Under the pieces are notes generated by a model that worked only from the letters and a program-made list of their open reading frames with translations, did no database searches and was not told the origin of the DNA. A stretch of 6,410 nucleotides of DNA from NCBI GenBank assembly GCA_003645385.1, contig QNEY01000103.1, positions 1-6,410 of the forward strand. Direction: 5' to 3'. This document shows, one piece after another, positions 1 to 6,181 of the stretch. Each line of letters begins with the position of its first letter. Within the stretch, counting starts at the first letter, position 1. The position numbers were made by a program, and so were the translations under genes. The stretch is from Gammaproteobacteria bacterium. Its GTDB lineage: Bacteria > Pseudomonadota > Gammaproteobacteria > Nitrosococcales > Methylophagaceae.

Positions 1-18
1 AAAGCGATCTTCTTCCAT
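1..18 (-). CDS. ruvB: RuvB Holliday junction helicase, N-terminal six codons only
   Basis: The minus strand reads ATG GAA GAA GAT CGC TTT up to the window edge, giving MEEDRF. Known gammaproteobacterial RuvB proteins begin with a similar short acidic stretch (E. coli MIEADRL). The start lies only three bases after the ruvA stop, where ruvB is expected in a ruvCAB operon. RuvB is the hexameric AAA+ ATPase that RuvA loads onto Holliday junctions to drive branch migration. No strong Shine-Dalgarno sequence is visible (a weak AGAGA lies in the ruvA tail), which suits translation coupled to ruvA. Identity rests mainly on position, because six residues are too few for a family call. Confidence 0.72.
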
Positions 19-21
19 TGC

Positions 22-615
22 TTAATGTCTCTGTAAGGCGAGCTTGATTAAATCTTCAGTAGTTAATCCTTCACTATCCAAGCTGCGAATCATTTTGTCT
101 GCTTCAGATGGTTTATAGCCTAAGGAAACTAGGGCTTCTGCCGCTTCATCTTTTGCACCAGCCAATTTAGCGGCTTTTGATTCCACTGGTTTCAGACCCA
201 TTGCACCACTGACTTCTTTTAGTCGGTCACGCATTTCAACAATTAAACGTTCAGCTGTTTTCTTACCAACACCTGGCAACCGAGTCAGACTAGCAGCATC
301 ACCTTCTTGCACACTACGAGCAAAATCATCAACATCACTGCCAGATAATATAGTAAGTGCTAACTTGGCACCAACACCATTTACCTTTAGTAAGCTTCTG
401 AATAACAACCGTTCACGAACCGTAGCAAAACCATATAATAATTGAGCGTCTTCACGGACTATCAAATGGGTGAATAGAGTTACTTCTTCATCGATTGCAG
501 GCAAGTTAAAAAATGTCGACATGGGAGCCGCTACTTCATAACCGACACCTTGTACATCGAGCACTATGTCCGGCGCCTGTTTTTCTAGGATAATGCCGCG
601 TAATCGCCCAATCAT
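22..615 (-). CDS. ruvA: RuvA, Holliday junction recognition subunit
   Basis: RuvA binds four-way DNA junctions as a tetramer or octamer and recruits RuvB for branch migration during recombinational repair in the cytoplasm. The 197-residue protein is close to the E. coli length of 203. It begins MIGRLRGII, typical of the N-terminal OB-fold (about residues 1-62). Glu55 and Asp56 in VREDAQLL match the acidic pin that helps keep the junction open. Two helix-hairpin-helix motifs follow, around KVNGVGAKLAL (77-87) and RLPGVGKKTAERL (112-124). A poorly conserved linker (about 135-154) leads to the RuvB-binding domain III (about 155-197, with ALVSLGYKPSEA). The start codon overlaps the ruvC stop as ATGA, which implies translational coupling. 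No defect is seen. Confidence 0.98.
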   Translation of the reverse strand: MIGRLRGIILEKQAPDIVLDVQGVGYEVAAPMSTFFNLPAIDEEVTLFTHLIVREDAQLLYGFATVRERLLFRSLLKVNGVGAKLALTILSGSDVDDFARSVQEGDAASLTRLPGVGKKTAERLIVEMRDRLKEVSGAMGLKPVESKAAKLAGAKDEAAEALVSLGYKPSEADKMIRSLDSEGLTTEDLIKLALQRH

Positions 616-1151
616 CTTCCGTAACGTCCATTTCTACGTGAAGTACGCATACCTTCAGGTAATTTAGAGTTTACTTTACCATCAACAGGCGCATGATTAG
701 CATGCGTCATAGCACAAGCTAAAGCATCAGCTGCATCCTCATCAGGCACTTCAGGTAAGGCTAAAATCACTGACATCATGTATTGAACCTGCTCTTTTTT
801 TGCATGGCCATTTCCCACTACTGCCTTTTTAATTTGTGTAGCAGTATATTCATGTACTGGTAAGTTCTGACTAACACCAGCACAAATTGCAGCACCTCGT
901 GCCTGCCCTAACTTTAAGGCTGAATCAGGGTTTTTATGTAAAAATACTTTTTCTACAGCAACCATATCAGGTTTATAACGCTGAATAATGTCCGTCAAAC
1001 CTTCAAATATTTGTCGTAAACGATCAGGAAAGTCTCCATCCCCCACCATTAGACGACCATTAATAACATGATGTATCTTTTGGCCATCTAGTTCAATAAT
1101 GCCAAAACCCGTTTTTCTCGAACCGGGATCAATACCTAAAATGCGTGTCAT
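612..1151 (-). CDS. ruvC: RuvC, crossover junction endodeoxyribonuclease
   Basis: RuvC is the dimeric resolvase that makes paired symmetric nicks across Holliday junctions held by RuvAB. The 179-residue protein opens with ILGIDPGSRKTGFG, the first catalytic strand of the RNase H-like fold. The four acidic metal ligands can be aligned with E. coli Asp7, Glu66, Asp138 and Asp141: here Asp8, Glu67 (VEKVF), Asp139 and Asp142 (EDAADALACAMTH). The KNPDSALKLGQARG block (73-86) is also conserved. Everything needed for activity is present, and the basic tail (RTSRRNGRYGR) resembles other RuvC tails. The ATG at 1151 is supported by alignment to E. coli MAIILGIDPG, but no Shine-Dalgarno sequence precedes it: the spacer after yebC is pyrimidine-rich (CCTTCCTCTTT). 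Its last codon overlaps the ruvA start. Confidence 0.98.
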   Translation of the reverse strand: MTRILGIDPGSRKTGFGIIELDGQKIHHVINGRLMVGDGDFPDRLRQIFEGLTDIIQRYKPDMVAVEKVFLHKNPDSALKLGQARGAAICAGVSQNLPVHEYTATQIKKAVVGNGHAKKEQVQYMMSVILALPEVPDEDAADALACAMTHANHAPVDGKVNSKLPEGMRTSRRNGRYGR

Positions 1152-1169
1152 TAAAGAGGAAGGATCATA

Positions 1170-1922
1170 TTATTCGCCAGCAAGTTGAGTCATCACTTCA
1201 TCAGAGAAATCAGCATTTGAATAGACGTCTTGAACATCATCCAAATCTTCAAACGCATCAATCATAGCTAATGCTTTCTCAGCATCTTTCACATCCAAAG
1301 TCACCGTGGTTTCAGGGTGCATTGTCACCTCAGAAGAGACAGCTTCTAATCCTGATGCATCTAATGCATCTTTGACAGCTGCATATTCTTCGGGCGTGGT
1401 AAAAACATCAACCGTACCATCATCATTGGTTATGATATCTTCAGCACCGGCCTCCAAAGCAGCTTCCATTACAACATCTTCATCCGTACCCCCGGCATAT
1501 GAAATAATGCCTTTTTTATGGAACAAATATGAGACCGAACCGTCAGTTCCCATATTGCCTCCACGTTTGGTAAATACATTTCTTACTGCTGCAACAGTTC
1601 GATTTTTATTATCAGTCATACAATCCATCATGATAGCAATGCCACTTGGGCCATAGCCTTCATAGCGAATTTCTTCGTAACTGACACCTTCGAGCTCACC
1701 CGCACCACGTTTAGTTGCACGCTCAATGACATCTCGCGTCATATTACCGCTTAAAGCCTTATCAATCGCAGCACGCAGTCGTGGATTATTATCAGGGTCA
1801 CTGCCACCTTCTTTTGCTGCAACAGTGATCTCACGAATAAACTTAGTGAACAATTTGCCACGTTTGGCATCTTGGGCACCTTTACGATGCTGAATATTTG
1901 CCCACTTACTGTGACCTGCCAT
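1170..1922 (-). CDS. yebC: YebC/TACO1 family translation- or transcription-associated regulator
   Basis: This is a 250-residue YebC/PmpR/TACO1 family protein (E. coli YebC has 246). It starts MAGHSKWANIQHRKGAQDAKRGK, the family hallmark, and continues with NPRLRAAIDKAL, NMTRDVIERA, YEGYGPSGIAIMMDC, NRTVAAVRNVF and GGNMGTDGSVSYLF. It ends in an acidic domain (DDVQDVYSNADFSDEV). From family knowledge, mitochondrial TACO1 activates COX1 translation, and bacterial members have been described both as DNA-binding regulators and as ribosome-associated factors that relieve stalling at proline-rich stretches. The exact role here cannot be read from sequence. AGGGG at 1931-1935, eight bases before the ATG, is a good ribosome binding site. 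Its stop lies 18 bases before ruvC; the yebC-ruvC pairing is common in gammaproteobacteria, and the two are probably cotranscribed. Confidence 0.97.
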   Translation of the reverse strand: MAGHSKWANIQHRKGAQDAKRGKLFTKFIREITVAAKEGGSDPDNNPRLRAAIDKALSGNMTRDVIERATKRGAGELEGVSYEEIRYEGYGPSGIAIMMDCMTDNKNRTVAAVRNVFTKRGGNMGTDGSVSYLFHKKGIISYAGGTDEDVVMEAALEAGAEDIITNDDGTVDVFTTPEEYAAVKDALDASGLEAVSSEVTMHPETTVTLDVKDAEKALAMIDAFEDLDDVQDVYSNADFSDEVMTQLAGE

Positions 1923-1930
1923 GTACTCTA

Positions 1931-1935
1931 CCCCT
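1931..1935 (-). promoter_or_regulatory. Ribosome binding site of yebC
   Basis: AGGGG on the minus strand lies eight bases upstream of the yebC ATG. It is the clearest Shine-Dalgarno match in the yebC-ruvCAB cluster, where ruvC, ruvA and ruvB have weak or absent sites. This makes yebC the likely ribosome entry point for the cluster. Confidence 0.6.
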
Positions 1936-1956
1936 AATATTATCTATTTTTAATTC

Positions 1957-2093
1957 ACCACAGAGACGCAGAGGACACTGAGGTATAAATTGGTCATTTT
2001 CCCTGAGACCATCTTAAATCTATAGCAAAATAAGCTCGTTACAAATGACACTCTTATTTTATATATTCTCTGAGAACTCCATGCCCCTGTGGT
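1957..2093. repeat. Imperfect inverted-repeat (MITE/REP-like) element between ilvE and yebC
   Basis: The plus strand at 1957-1982 begins ACCACAGAGACGCAGAGG and ends CTGAG. The minus strand of 2068-2093 begins ACCACAGGGGCATGGAG and ends CAGAG. Aligned without gaps, the two 26-base arms agree at 17 positions, including a perfect outer seven (ACCACAG/CTGTGGT). They enclose about 85 AT-rich bases with no reading frame of note. The left arm also has an internal period of about 8-9 bases (CACAGAGA, CGCAGAGGA, CACTGAGG). From memory, CACAGAG-rich repeats ending ACCACAG are scattered between genes in many proteobacterial genomes; I could not check this. No clear target-site duplication is visible. 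A smaller TGGTC/GACCA hairpin lies inside (1991-1995, 2007-2011). It fills most of the gap and has no U-tract typical of an intrinsic terminator. Confidence 0.6.
2019..2027 (-). promoter_or_regulatory. Possible extended -10 element for yebC-ruvCAB
   Basis: The minus strand reads TGCTATAGA, a TGn-type extended -10 whose hexamer TATAGA matches TATAAT at four of six positions. No convincing -35 lies 16-18 bases upstream. It sits about 97 bases upstream of the yebC start, inside the inverted-repeat element. It is the best candidate I see for a promoter separating the yebC cluster from ilvE, but AT-rich sequence gives such matches easily. Confidence 0.2.
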
Positions 2094-2099
2094 TAGATT

Positions 2100-3029
2100 T
2101 TATACTAATGTATTCCAGTTTTTATACACTTCACTACGACCATATACCTGATCAAAATACATTGATTGCAATTGCTCTGTGATTGGGCCTCGACCACCAT
2201 TACCAATACTGCGGTTATCTAATTCTCGAATCGGAGTTACTTCTGCTGCGGTTCCAGTAAAGAATGCCTCGTCAGCCACATAAACTTCATCGCGGGTAAT
2301 TTGTTTTTCGACCACTTGCAAGCCGATATCTTCTGCCAGGGTCATCACTGTTGCCCGAGTAATACCTTCTAATGCCGATGTCAATGTCGGTGTATACAAC
2401 ACACCATCACGCACCATAAAGAAATTCTCGCCACTACCCTCAGCCACAAAACCATTGGCATCGAGTAATAAGGCTTCATCATAGCCACACTCCACAGCCT
2501 CTTGTAAGGCCATTATGGAGTTCATGTAATTACCATTCGCTTTTGCTTTACACATAGTGATATTGACATGGTGTCGCGTAAATGACGATGTTCTGATTCG
2601 AATGCCTTTTTCCATGTTCTCAGCACCTAAATAAGATCCCCATTCCCAAGCAGCAACCATAACATGTGTTTTTAAATTATCTGCTCGAATACCCATGCCT
2701 TCACTGCCATAGAAACACATTGGACGTAGATAAGCAGACTCAAGATTATTTTCACGTACAGCTGCTTTTTGAGCTTCATTCAGTATTTCTTTATCAAATG
2801 GCATATTCATGCCCATGATTTTGGCACTGCGAAACAGGCGATCAGTATGTTCTTGCAGACGAAAAATAGCCGGGCCATTATCAGTGTTATAGGCTCGAAC
2901 ACCTTCAAATACGCCTAGACCATAATGTAAAGTGTGCGTTAACACATGGACTTTTGCATCTCGCCACGGCACCATTTCGCCGTCCAGCCAGATAACGCCA
3001 TCCCGATCTGCCATTGTTGGTGCAACCAT
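2100..3029 (-). CDS. ilvE: Branched-chain amino acid aminotransferase
   Basis: This cytoplasmic class IV (fold-type IV) PLP enzyme moves the amino group between glutamate and the keto acids of leucine, isoleucine and valine, the last step of their synthesis. The 309 residues start with MADRDGVIWLDGEMVPW preceded by five extra residues. They continue through HVLTHTLHYGLGVFEGVRAY (28-47), the substrate- and cofactor-site region of the family. Lys163 in KAKANGNY aligns with the E. coli Schiff-base lysine, Glu197 (EGSGENFF) with the residue facing the pyridine nitrogen, and GTAAEVTP (259-266) is the phosphate-binding loop. AGTAGG at 3035-3040, five bases before the first ATG, favours that start over Met6. 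It follows glnE by 44 bases, the order also found in Pseudomonas, so cotranscription is likely. No terminator is obvious downstream. The enzyme looks intact. Confidence 0.96.
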   Translation of the reverse strand: MVAPTMADRDGVIWLDGEMVPWRDAKVHVLTHTLHYGLGVFEGVRAYNTDNGPAIFRLQEHTDRLFRSAKIMGMNMPFDKEILNEAQKAAVRENNLESAYLRPMCFYGSEGMGIRADNLKTHVMVAAWEWGSYLGAENMEKGIRIRTSSFTRHHVNITMCKAKANGNYMNSIMALQEAVECGYDEALLLDANGFVAEGSGENFFMVRDGVLYTPTLTSALEGITRATVMTLAEDIGLQVVEKQITRDEVYVADEAFFTGTAAEVTPIRELDNRSIGNGGRGPITEQLQSMYFDQVYGRSEVYKNWNTLV

Positions 3030-3034
3030 AATTA

Positions 3035-3040
3035 CCTACT
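3035..3040 (-). promoter_or_regulatory. Ribosome binding site of ilvE
   Basis: AGTAGG on the minus strand ends five bases before the ATG at 3029. It supports that start (MVAPTMADRD) rather than the internal Met6, even though related proteins often begin nearer MADRDG. It lies in the 44-base glnE-ilvE spacer, which holds no terminator-like hairpin. Confidence 0.5.
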
Positions 3041-3073
3041 TCTTTTCTCTATTCATTTTATAAAAAATGCTGT

Positions 3074-5884
3074 CTAATCACCTAACCAGCGCTGCCAGAT
3101 AGCTTTTACTTGAGGGCGATATACTGCCACATCAGCTACAGGTACGACAGCAGGCACATCCTGCAACACGCAGTGATTGACCAGATTACGATAAAAGCGA
3201 TACGCGCCTGCCAGCATCATAGCCTCTTCTTCTCTAAGCTTACCTGTTATTTTCAGTGCATCCAAAATCCTGATGTTATCGGTATAGACTAACAATTCAG
3301 GTAGACTAGAGGACCATGCCAAAACAGCATATTGCACCATAAATTCGATATCAGTGATACCGCCAACACCTTGTTTGAGGTCAAAAAGGTCATTGGTACT
3401 TTTATTTAGATTCTCGCGCATTTTAGCACGCATATCTCGCACTTCCGATGCTAATGTATCGTGCTCCCGCTGTTTGGCTAATACTTTCCGGCGAATATTG
3501 CTCACTTGTTGTGCAAGCTGTTCATCACCAGCAACACAGCGCGCCCTAACTAAAGCCTGATGCTCCCATGTCCATGCATCAGTATTTTGATACTCTGCGA
3601 AACCAGATACAGCAGTGACCAATAAGCCCGAAGCGCCATTAGGTCTGAGACGCATATCTACTTCATACAAAATACCGCCAACGGTCACGGTATTGAGTAA
3701 ATGAATCATCCGTTGTGCTAATCGAGTATAAAACACTAATGGATCGACAGGCTTATCACCATCAGTTGCGCCCTGATTAGCATCGTCATCAAAAATAAAC
3801 ACTAAATCTAAATCAGATCCATAACCCAACTCTAGACCACCCAATTTTCCATACGCTAACACAGTAAATCCTGATTGACTTAGGTCATCATTATCTGTAC
3901 ACGGTGGACGACCATGTCTTGCTACCAAGTGCTGCCACGCTATATGCATCACTTGTTCCAGTTGAATCTCAGCCAATTCACTCAGTTGATCACCAACACG
4001 CATCAGAGGCAAAACATCTGTAATATCGGCAGCAGCAACATGTAACATTGCTATTTGTCTGAACTCCCTTAATAAGCCCATCTGCCGTTCTAGGTCGCCT
4101 TCATCAGCTGAGACCAAGATATTTATTAACGCTTGTTTCTGCTCTAAACGATTAGGAATTTCATACAAAGTTCGCGGATCTAACAACTCATCTAACAACA
4201 CCGGATAACGAGCAAGTTGATGACTAATCATTGGGCTTGCAGCACACAACTTAACTAATTGTGACAAAGCCATTGGATTTTCAATCAGCAACGACATATA
4301 TGCAGTGCGTCGCATAATCGATTCTAATAGTGGAATTAATCGCTCCAAACACGCATCAGCATTATTAACTTGAGCAACAGCCTGCACCAATAAAGGAAGT
4401 AATTTTTCTAAGCGTTCTCTACCTGTATGACCAAGATTTCGGCAGGCATGACTGTCGAATAATCCATCCAACACTACTAAACAATCTTCCGGTGATTCAT
4501 AATTTAATCGCTGTAGATAAGTTATCTTTTCATCTTGTTGTGAATCTAACAATGACGCACTATCACTTAGCGCATCATCCGCTTCAGCTACAGTTAAAAT
4601 TTGTTCAAAATGTCCTTGCACCCGTTGACGATGAGCCACCAAAACACTTGTAAACGAGTCCCAATCAGCAAAACCCATCAATATTGCAATTCGTGCCCGA
4701 CTGTCATCATCTTTAGGCAATAAATGAGTTTGTTGATCGGCCCATGCCTGAATACGATGTTCGGTACGGCGTAAAAAATCGTAGGCTAGCTTTAAATCAT
4801 TAACAGCACTCTCAGATAAACAATTTCGCTGTGCTAACAAATCAAGAATTGTCAGGATAGGTCGTTGTTGCAGTGGCTTGTCTCGTCCACCATGAATCAG
4901 TTGAAATACTTGACCGATAAATTCAATCTCACGGATGCCGCCCGCACCAAGTTTGATGTTGTCTTCCATACCTTTACGATGTAATTGACCGGCAATCATC
5001 GCCTTCATTTCACGAAGCGAATCAAAAACCCCATAATCAAGATAACGTCGATAAACAAATGGTCTTAACAAATCCATTAATTGTTGTTTCGCGATTTCCG
5101 TTCCAGTAATCGCTCGAGCCTTGATCATTGCGTAACGTTCCCACTCACGACCCTGAGTCTGATAATAATCTTCTAAGGCATCAAAGCTCGCTGCTAACGC
5201 ACCACTTTCACCAAAAGGACGCAAACGCATATCAACACGAAAAACAAAGCCGTCAATAGTAACGTTATCTAGCGACTGAATTAGTTTCCTACCCAAACGG
5301 GTAAAAAATTCTTCATTACTCAGGCTTCGTCGACCACTTTGAGTCTCGCCTCCATCTGGATAAGCAAAAATCAGATCAATATCTGATGACAAATTGAGCT
5401 CACCAGCCCCTAACTTACCCATACCTAATACGACTAGCTGCTGCTCTTCTCCATCAGCATTACAGGGTGTACCAAGCTCAACACATTGCCATTGATGCAA
5501 CAAGTCTAATGCTTGCTGAATGCACGCATCAGCCATCGCCGATAAATCACGTACAGTTTCGGCTAAATCTGCCCACCCTGCCAGATCACGCCAAATAATA
5601 CGGACCATTTCTTGCTGGCGAAAATAACGTAAGCGTTGTTGCAATGCTGTTTCATCACTTACCTCAAGCAAAAGTACAGCTAACCGTTTTTGAAATCCTT
5701 GTTCGTCATAAACACACTCCAGATCACCTGATGTAATCAAGGCCTGCGCACGTTCGTGGTTACGTTGTCCCCACTGACTGACATAGTCACTGCCAAGCAA
5801 TACTAGCTTGGCTGATTCAAGCAATTTATCGTTCGACAGCAATAAAGATTGCCACTGCTCCGGAAAGCGACTGTGTTCTATCAT
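3074..5884 (-). CDS. glnE: Bifunctional glutamine synthetase adenylyltransferase/adenylyl-removing enzyme
   Basis: GlnE adds AMP to, and removes it from, glutamine synthetase in response to PII protein and glutamine, tuning ammonia assimilation. The ATG start gives 936 residues (E. coli 946). Numbered from that ATG, two nucleotidyltransferase domains are evident. The N-terminal adenylyl-removing domain has GMGKLGAGELNLSSDIDLIF with Asp168/Asp170 and a third acidic residue in VDMRLRP (Asp218). The C-terminal adenylylating domain has AYGKLGGLELGYGSDLDLVF with Asp691/Asp693 and VDMRLRP (Asp743). Each is followed by a helical region carrying GAGGIREIEF (about 314-323) or GVGGITDIEF (about 839-848). 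A TTG at 5896 would add MSKH, but ATG is the commoner initiator and GAG lies seven to eight bases upstream of it. Neither start has a strong ribosome site. ilvE follows it. Confidence 0.96.
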   Translation of the reverse strand: MIEHSRFPEQWQSLLLSNDKLLESAKLVLLGSDYVSQWGQRNHERAQALITSGDLECVYDEQGFQKRLAVLLLEVSDETALQQRLRYFRQQEMVRIIWRDLAGWADLAETVRDLSAMADACIQQALDLLHQWQCVELGTPCNADGEEQQLVVLGMGKLGAGELNLSSDIDLIFAYPDGGETQSGRRSLSNEEFFTRLGRKLIQSLDNVTIDGFVFRVDMRLRPFGESGALAASFDALEDYYQTQGREWERYAMIKARAITGTEIAKQQLMDLLRPFVYRRYLDYGVFDSLREMKAMIAGQLHRKGMEDNIKLGAGGIREIEFIGQVFQLIHGGRDKPLQQRPILTILDLLAQRNCLSESAVNDLKLAYDFLRRTEHRIQAWADQQTHLLPKDDDSRARIAILMGFADWDSFTSVLVAHRQRVQGHFEQILTVAEADDALSDSASLLDSQQDEKITYLQRLNYESPEDCLVVLDGLFDSHACRNLGHTGRERLEKLLPLLVQAVAQVNNADACLERLIPLLESIMRRTAYMSLLIENPMALSQLVKLCAASPMISHQLARYPVLLDELLDPRTLYEIPNRLEQKQALINILVSADEGDLERQMGLLREFRQIAMLHVAAADITDVLPLMRVGDQLSELAEIQLEQVMHIAWQHLVARHGRPPCTDNDDLSQSGFTVLAYGKLGGLELGYGSDLDLVFIFDDDANQGATDGDKPVDPLVFYTRLAQRMIHLLNTVTVGGILYEVDMRLRPNGASGLLVTAVSGFAEYQNTDAWTWEHQALVRARCVAGDEQLAQQVSNIRRKVLAKQREHDTLASEVRDMRAKMRENLNKSTNDLFDLKQGVGGITDIEFMVQYAVLAWSSSLPELLVYTDNIRILDALKITGKLREEEAMMLAGAYRFYRNLVNHCVLQDVPAVVPVADVAVYRPQVKAIWQRWLGD

Positions 5885-5968
5885 GTGTTTACTCAATCAT
5901 GGTCTAAATAATTAAAGTTCTAATATTACCGCTTAACAACCATGCAATAGCAATAAATGATGTTATTT

Positions 5969-5996
5969 TTGATTTCAGTCAATATTCACTTACAAA
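5969..5996 (+). promoter_or_regulatory. Possible sigma-70 promoter for the rightward gene
   Basis: TTGATT (5969-5974), a 16-base spacer and TACAAA (5991-5996) each match the -35 and -10 consensus at four of six positions. Transcription from here would start near 6003 and give a leader of about 180 bases before the exported-protein start at 6182. The match is modest and the region is AT-rich. Confidence 0.22.
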
Positions 5997-6002
5997 TAAC
6001 TT

Positions 6003-6146
6003 ATGGAATTTTATCTTATTTACCTCTTAATTGAGGCATATACTTTCATGGCTAAAGCCCTTATAGTTAGTGAACCTTTTCATGCCAGCCTTGTCATAGA
6101 AGCATGCCTCATCACCCTCCAACAACAGTATGTTGCTCTTGGTTAA
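6003..6146 (+). CDS. Possible small open reading frame, 47 codons
   Basis: ATG at 6003 opens a frame of 47 codons ending in TAA at 6144-6146. It begins MEFYLIYLLIEAYTFMAKAL and ends TLQQQYVALG, with no internal stop. An internal ATG at 6048 has GAGG (6033-6036) eleven bases upstream and would give 32 residues from MAKAL; the first ATG has no Shine-Dalgarno sequence. The first half is hydrophobic with aromatic residues, and no family is recognised. It ends 35 bases before the exported-protein gene and could act as a leader peptide. An open frame of this size in AT-rich intergenic DNA can arise by chance, so this is only a candidate. Confidence 0.2.
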   Translation: MEFYLIYLLIEAYTFMAKALIVSEPFHASLVIEACLITLQQQYVALG

Positions 6147-6168
6147 AAGGGTATGAAAATATTAGTTT

Positions 6169-6173
6169 GAGAG
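6169..6173 (+). promoter_or_regulatory. Ribosome binding site of the exported-protein gene
   Basis: GAGAG lies eight bases before the ATG at 6182. It supports that start over an in-frame ATG at 6104, which would put some 26 residues, including a CCSW stretch, ahead of the signal peptide. Confidence 0.45.
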
Positions 6174-6181
6174 TTGATAAG

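Larger units (their letters stand above)
5885..6181. other. Divergent intergenic region between glnE and the exported-protein gene
   Basis: This stretch of almost 300 bases is AT-rich and separates glnE (leftward) from the exported-protein gene (rightward), so promoters for both should lie here. On the minus strand TTGACT (5977-5982) resembles a -35 for glnE, but no good -10 sits at the right distance. On the plus strand TATACT (6039-6044) and TATAGT (6062-6067) each match the -10 consensus at five of six positions without a fitting -35. A short CAACA/TGTTG hairpin (6123-6135) and a longer possible stem (6077-6086 with 6150-6159) lie before the exported-protein start. I see no tRNA, recognised riboswitch or mobile-element sequence here. 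Confidence 0.7.

Noticed and set aside
1306..1656. Plus-strand 116-residue reading frame with a GTG start
   Set aside because: It lies wholly antisense to yebC, whose protein is clearly conserved. Its product is Ser/Ala/Val/Ile-rich with no family likeness, as expected for an antisense shadow.
1954..1983. The short-period CACAGAG stretch as a CRISPR or tandem array
   Set aside because: Only about three degenerate 8-9 base units are present, with no spacers. It is better explained as one arm of the inverted-repeat element.
1991..2011. TGGTC/GACCA hairpin as an intrinsic terminator for ilvE
   Set aside because: The stem is only five base pairs with an 11-base loop, and no run of U follows on the transcribed strand.
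3110..3560. Two short plus-strand frames (3110-3292 and 3354-3560)
   Set aside because: Both are antisense to conserved parts of the GlnE adenylyltransferase domain and show no motif or supported start.
5964..5982. TTGACT as a full glnE promoter
   Set aside because: The -35-like hexamer is good, but the hexamers 16-18 bases downstream (such as CATTTA or ATTTAT) match the -10 consensus poorly.
6104..6181. Upstream in-frame ATG as the start of the exported protein
   Set aside because: It would add some 26 residues before a normal signal peptide, and the ATG at 6182 has a better-placed ribosome site.
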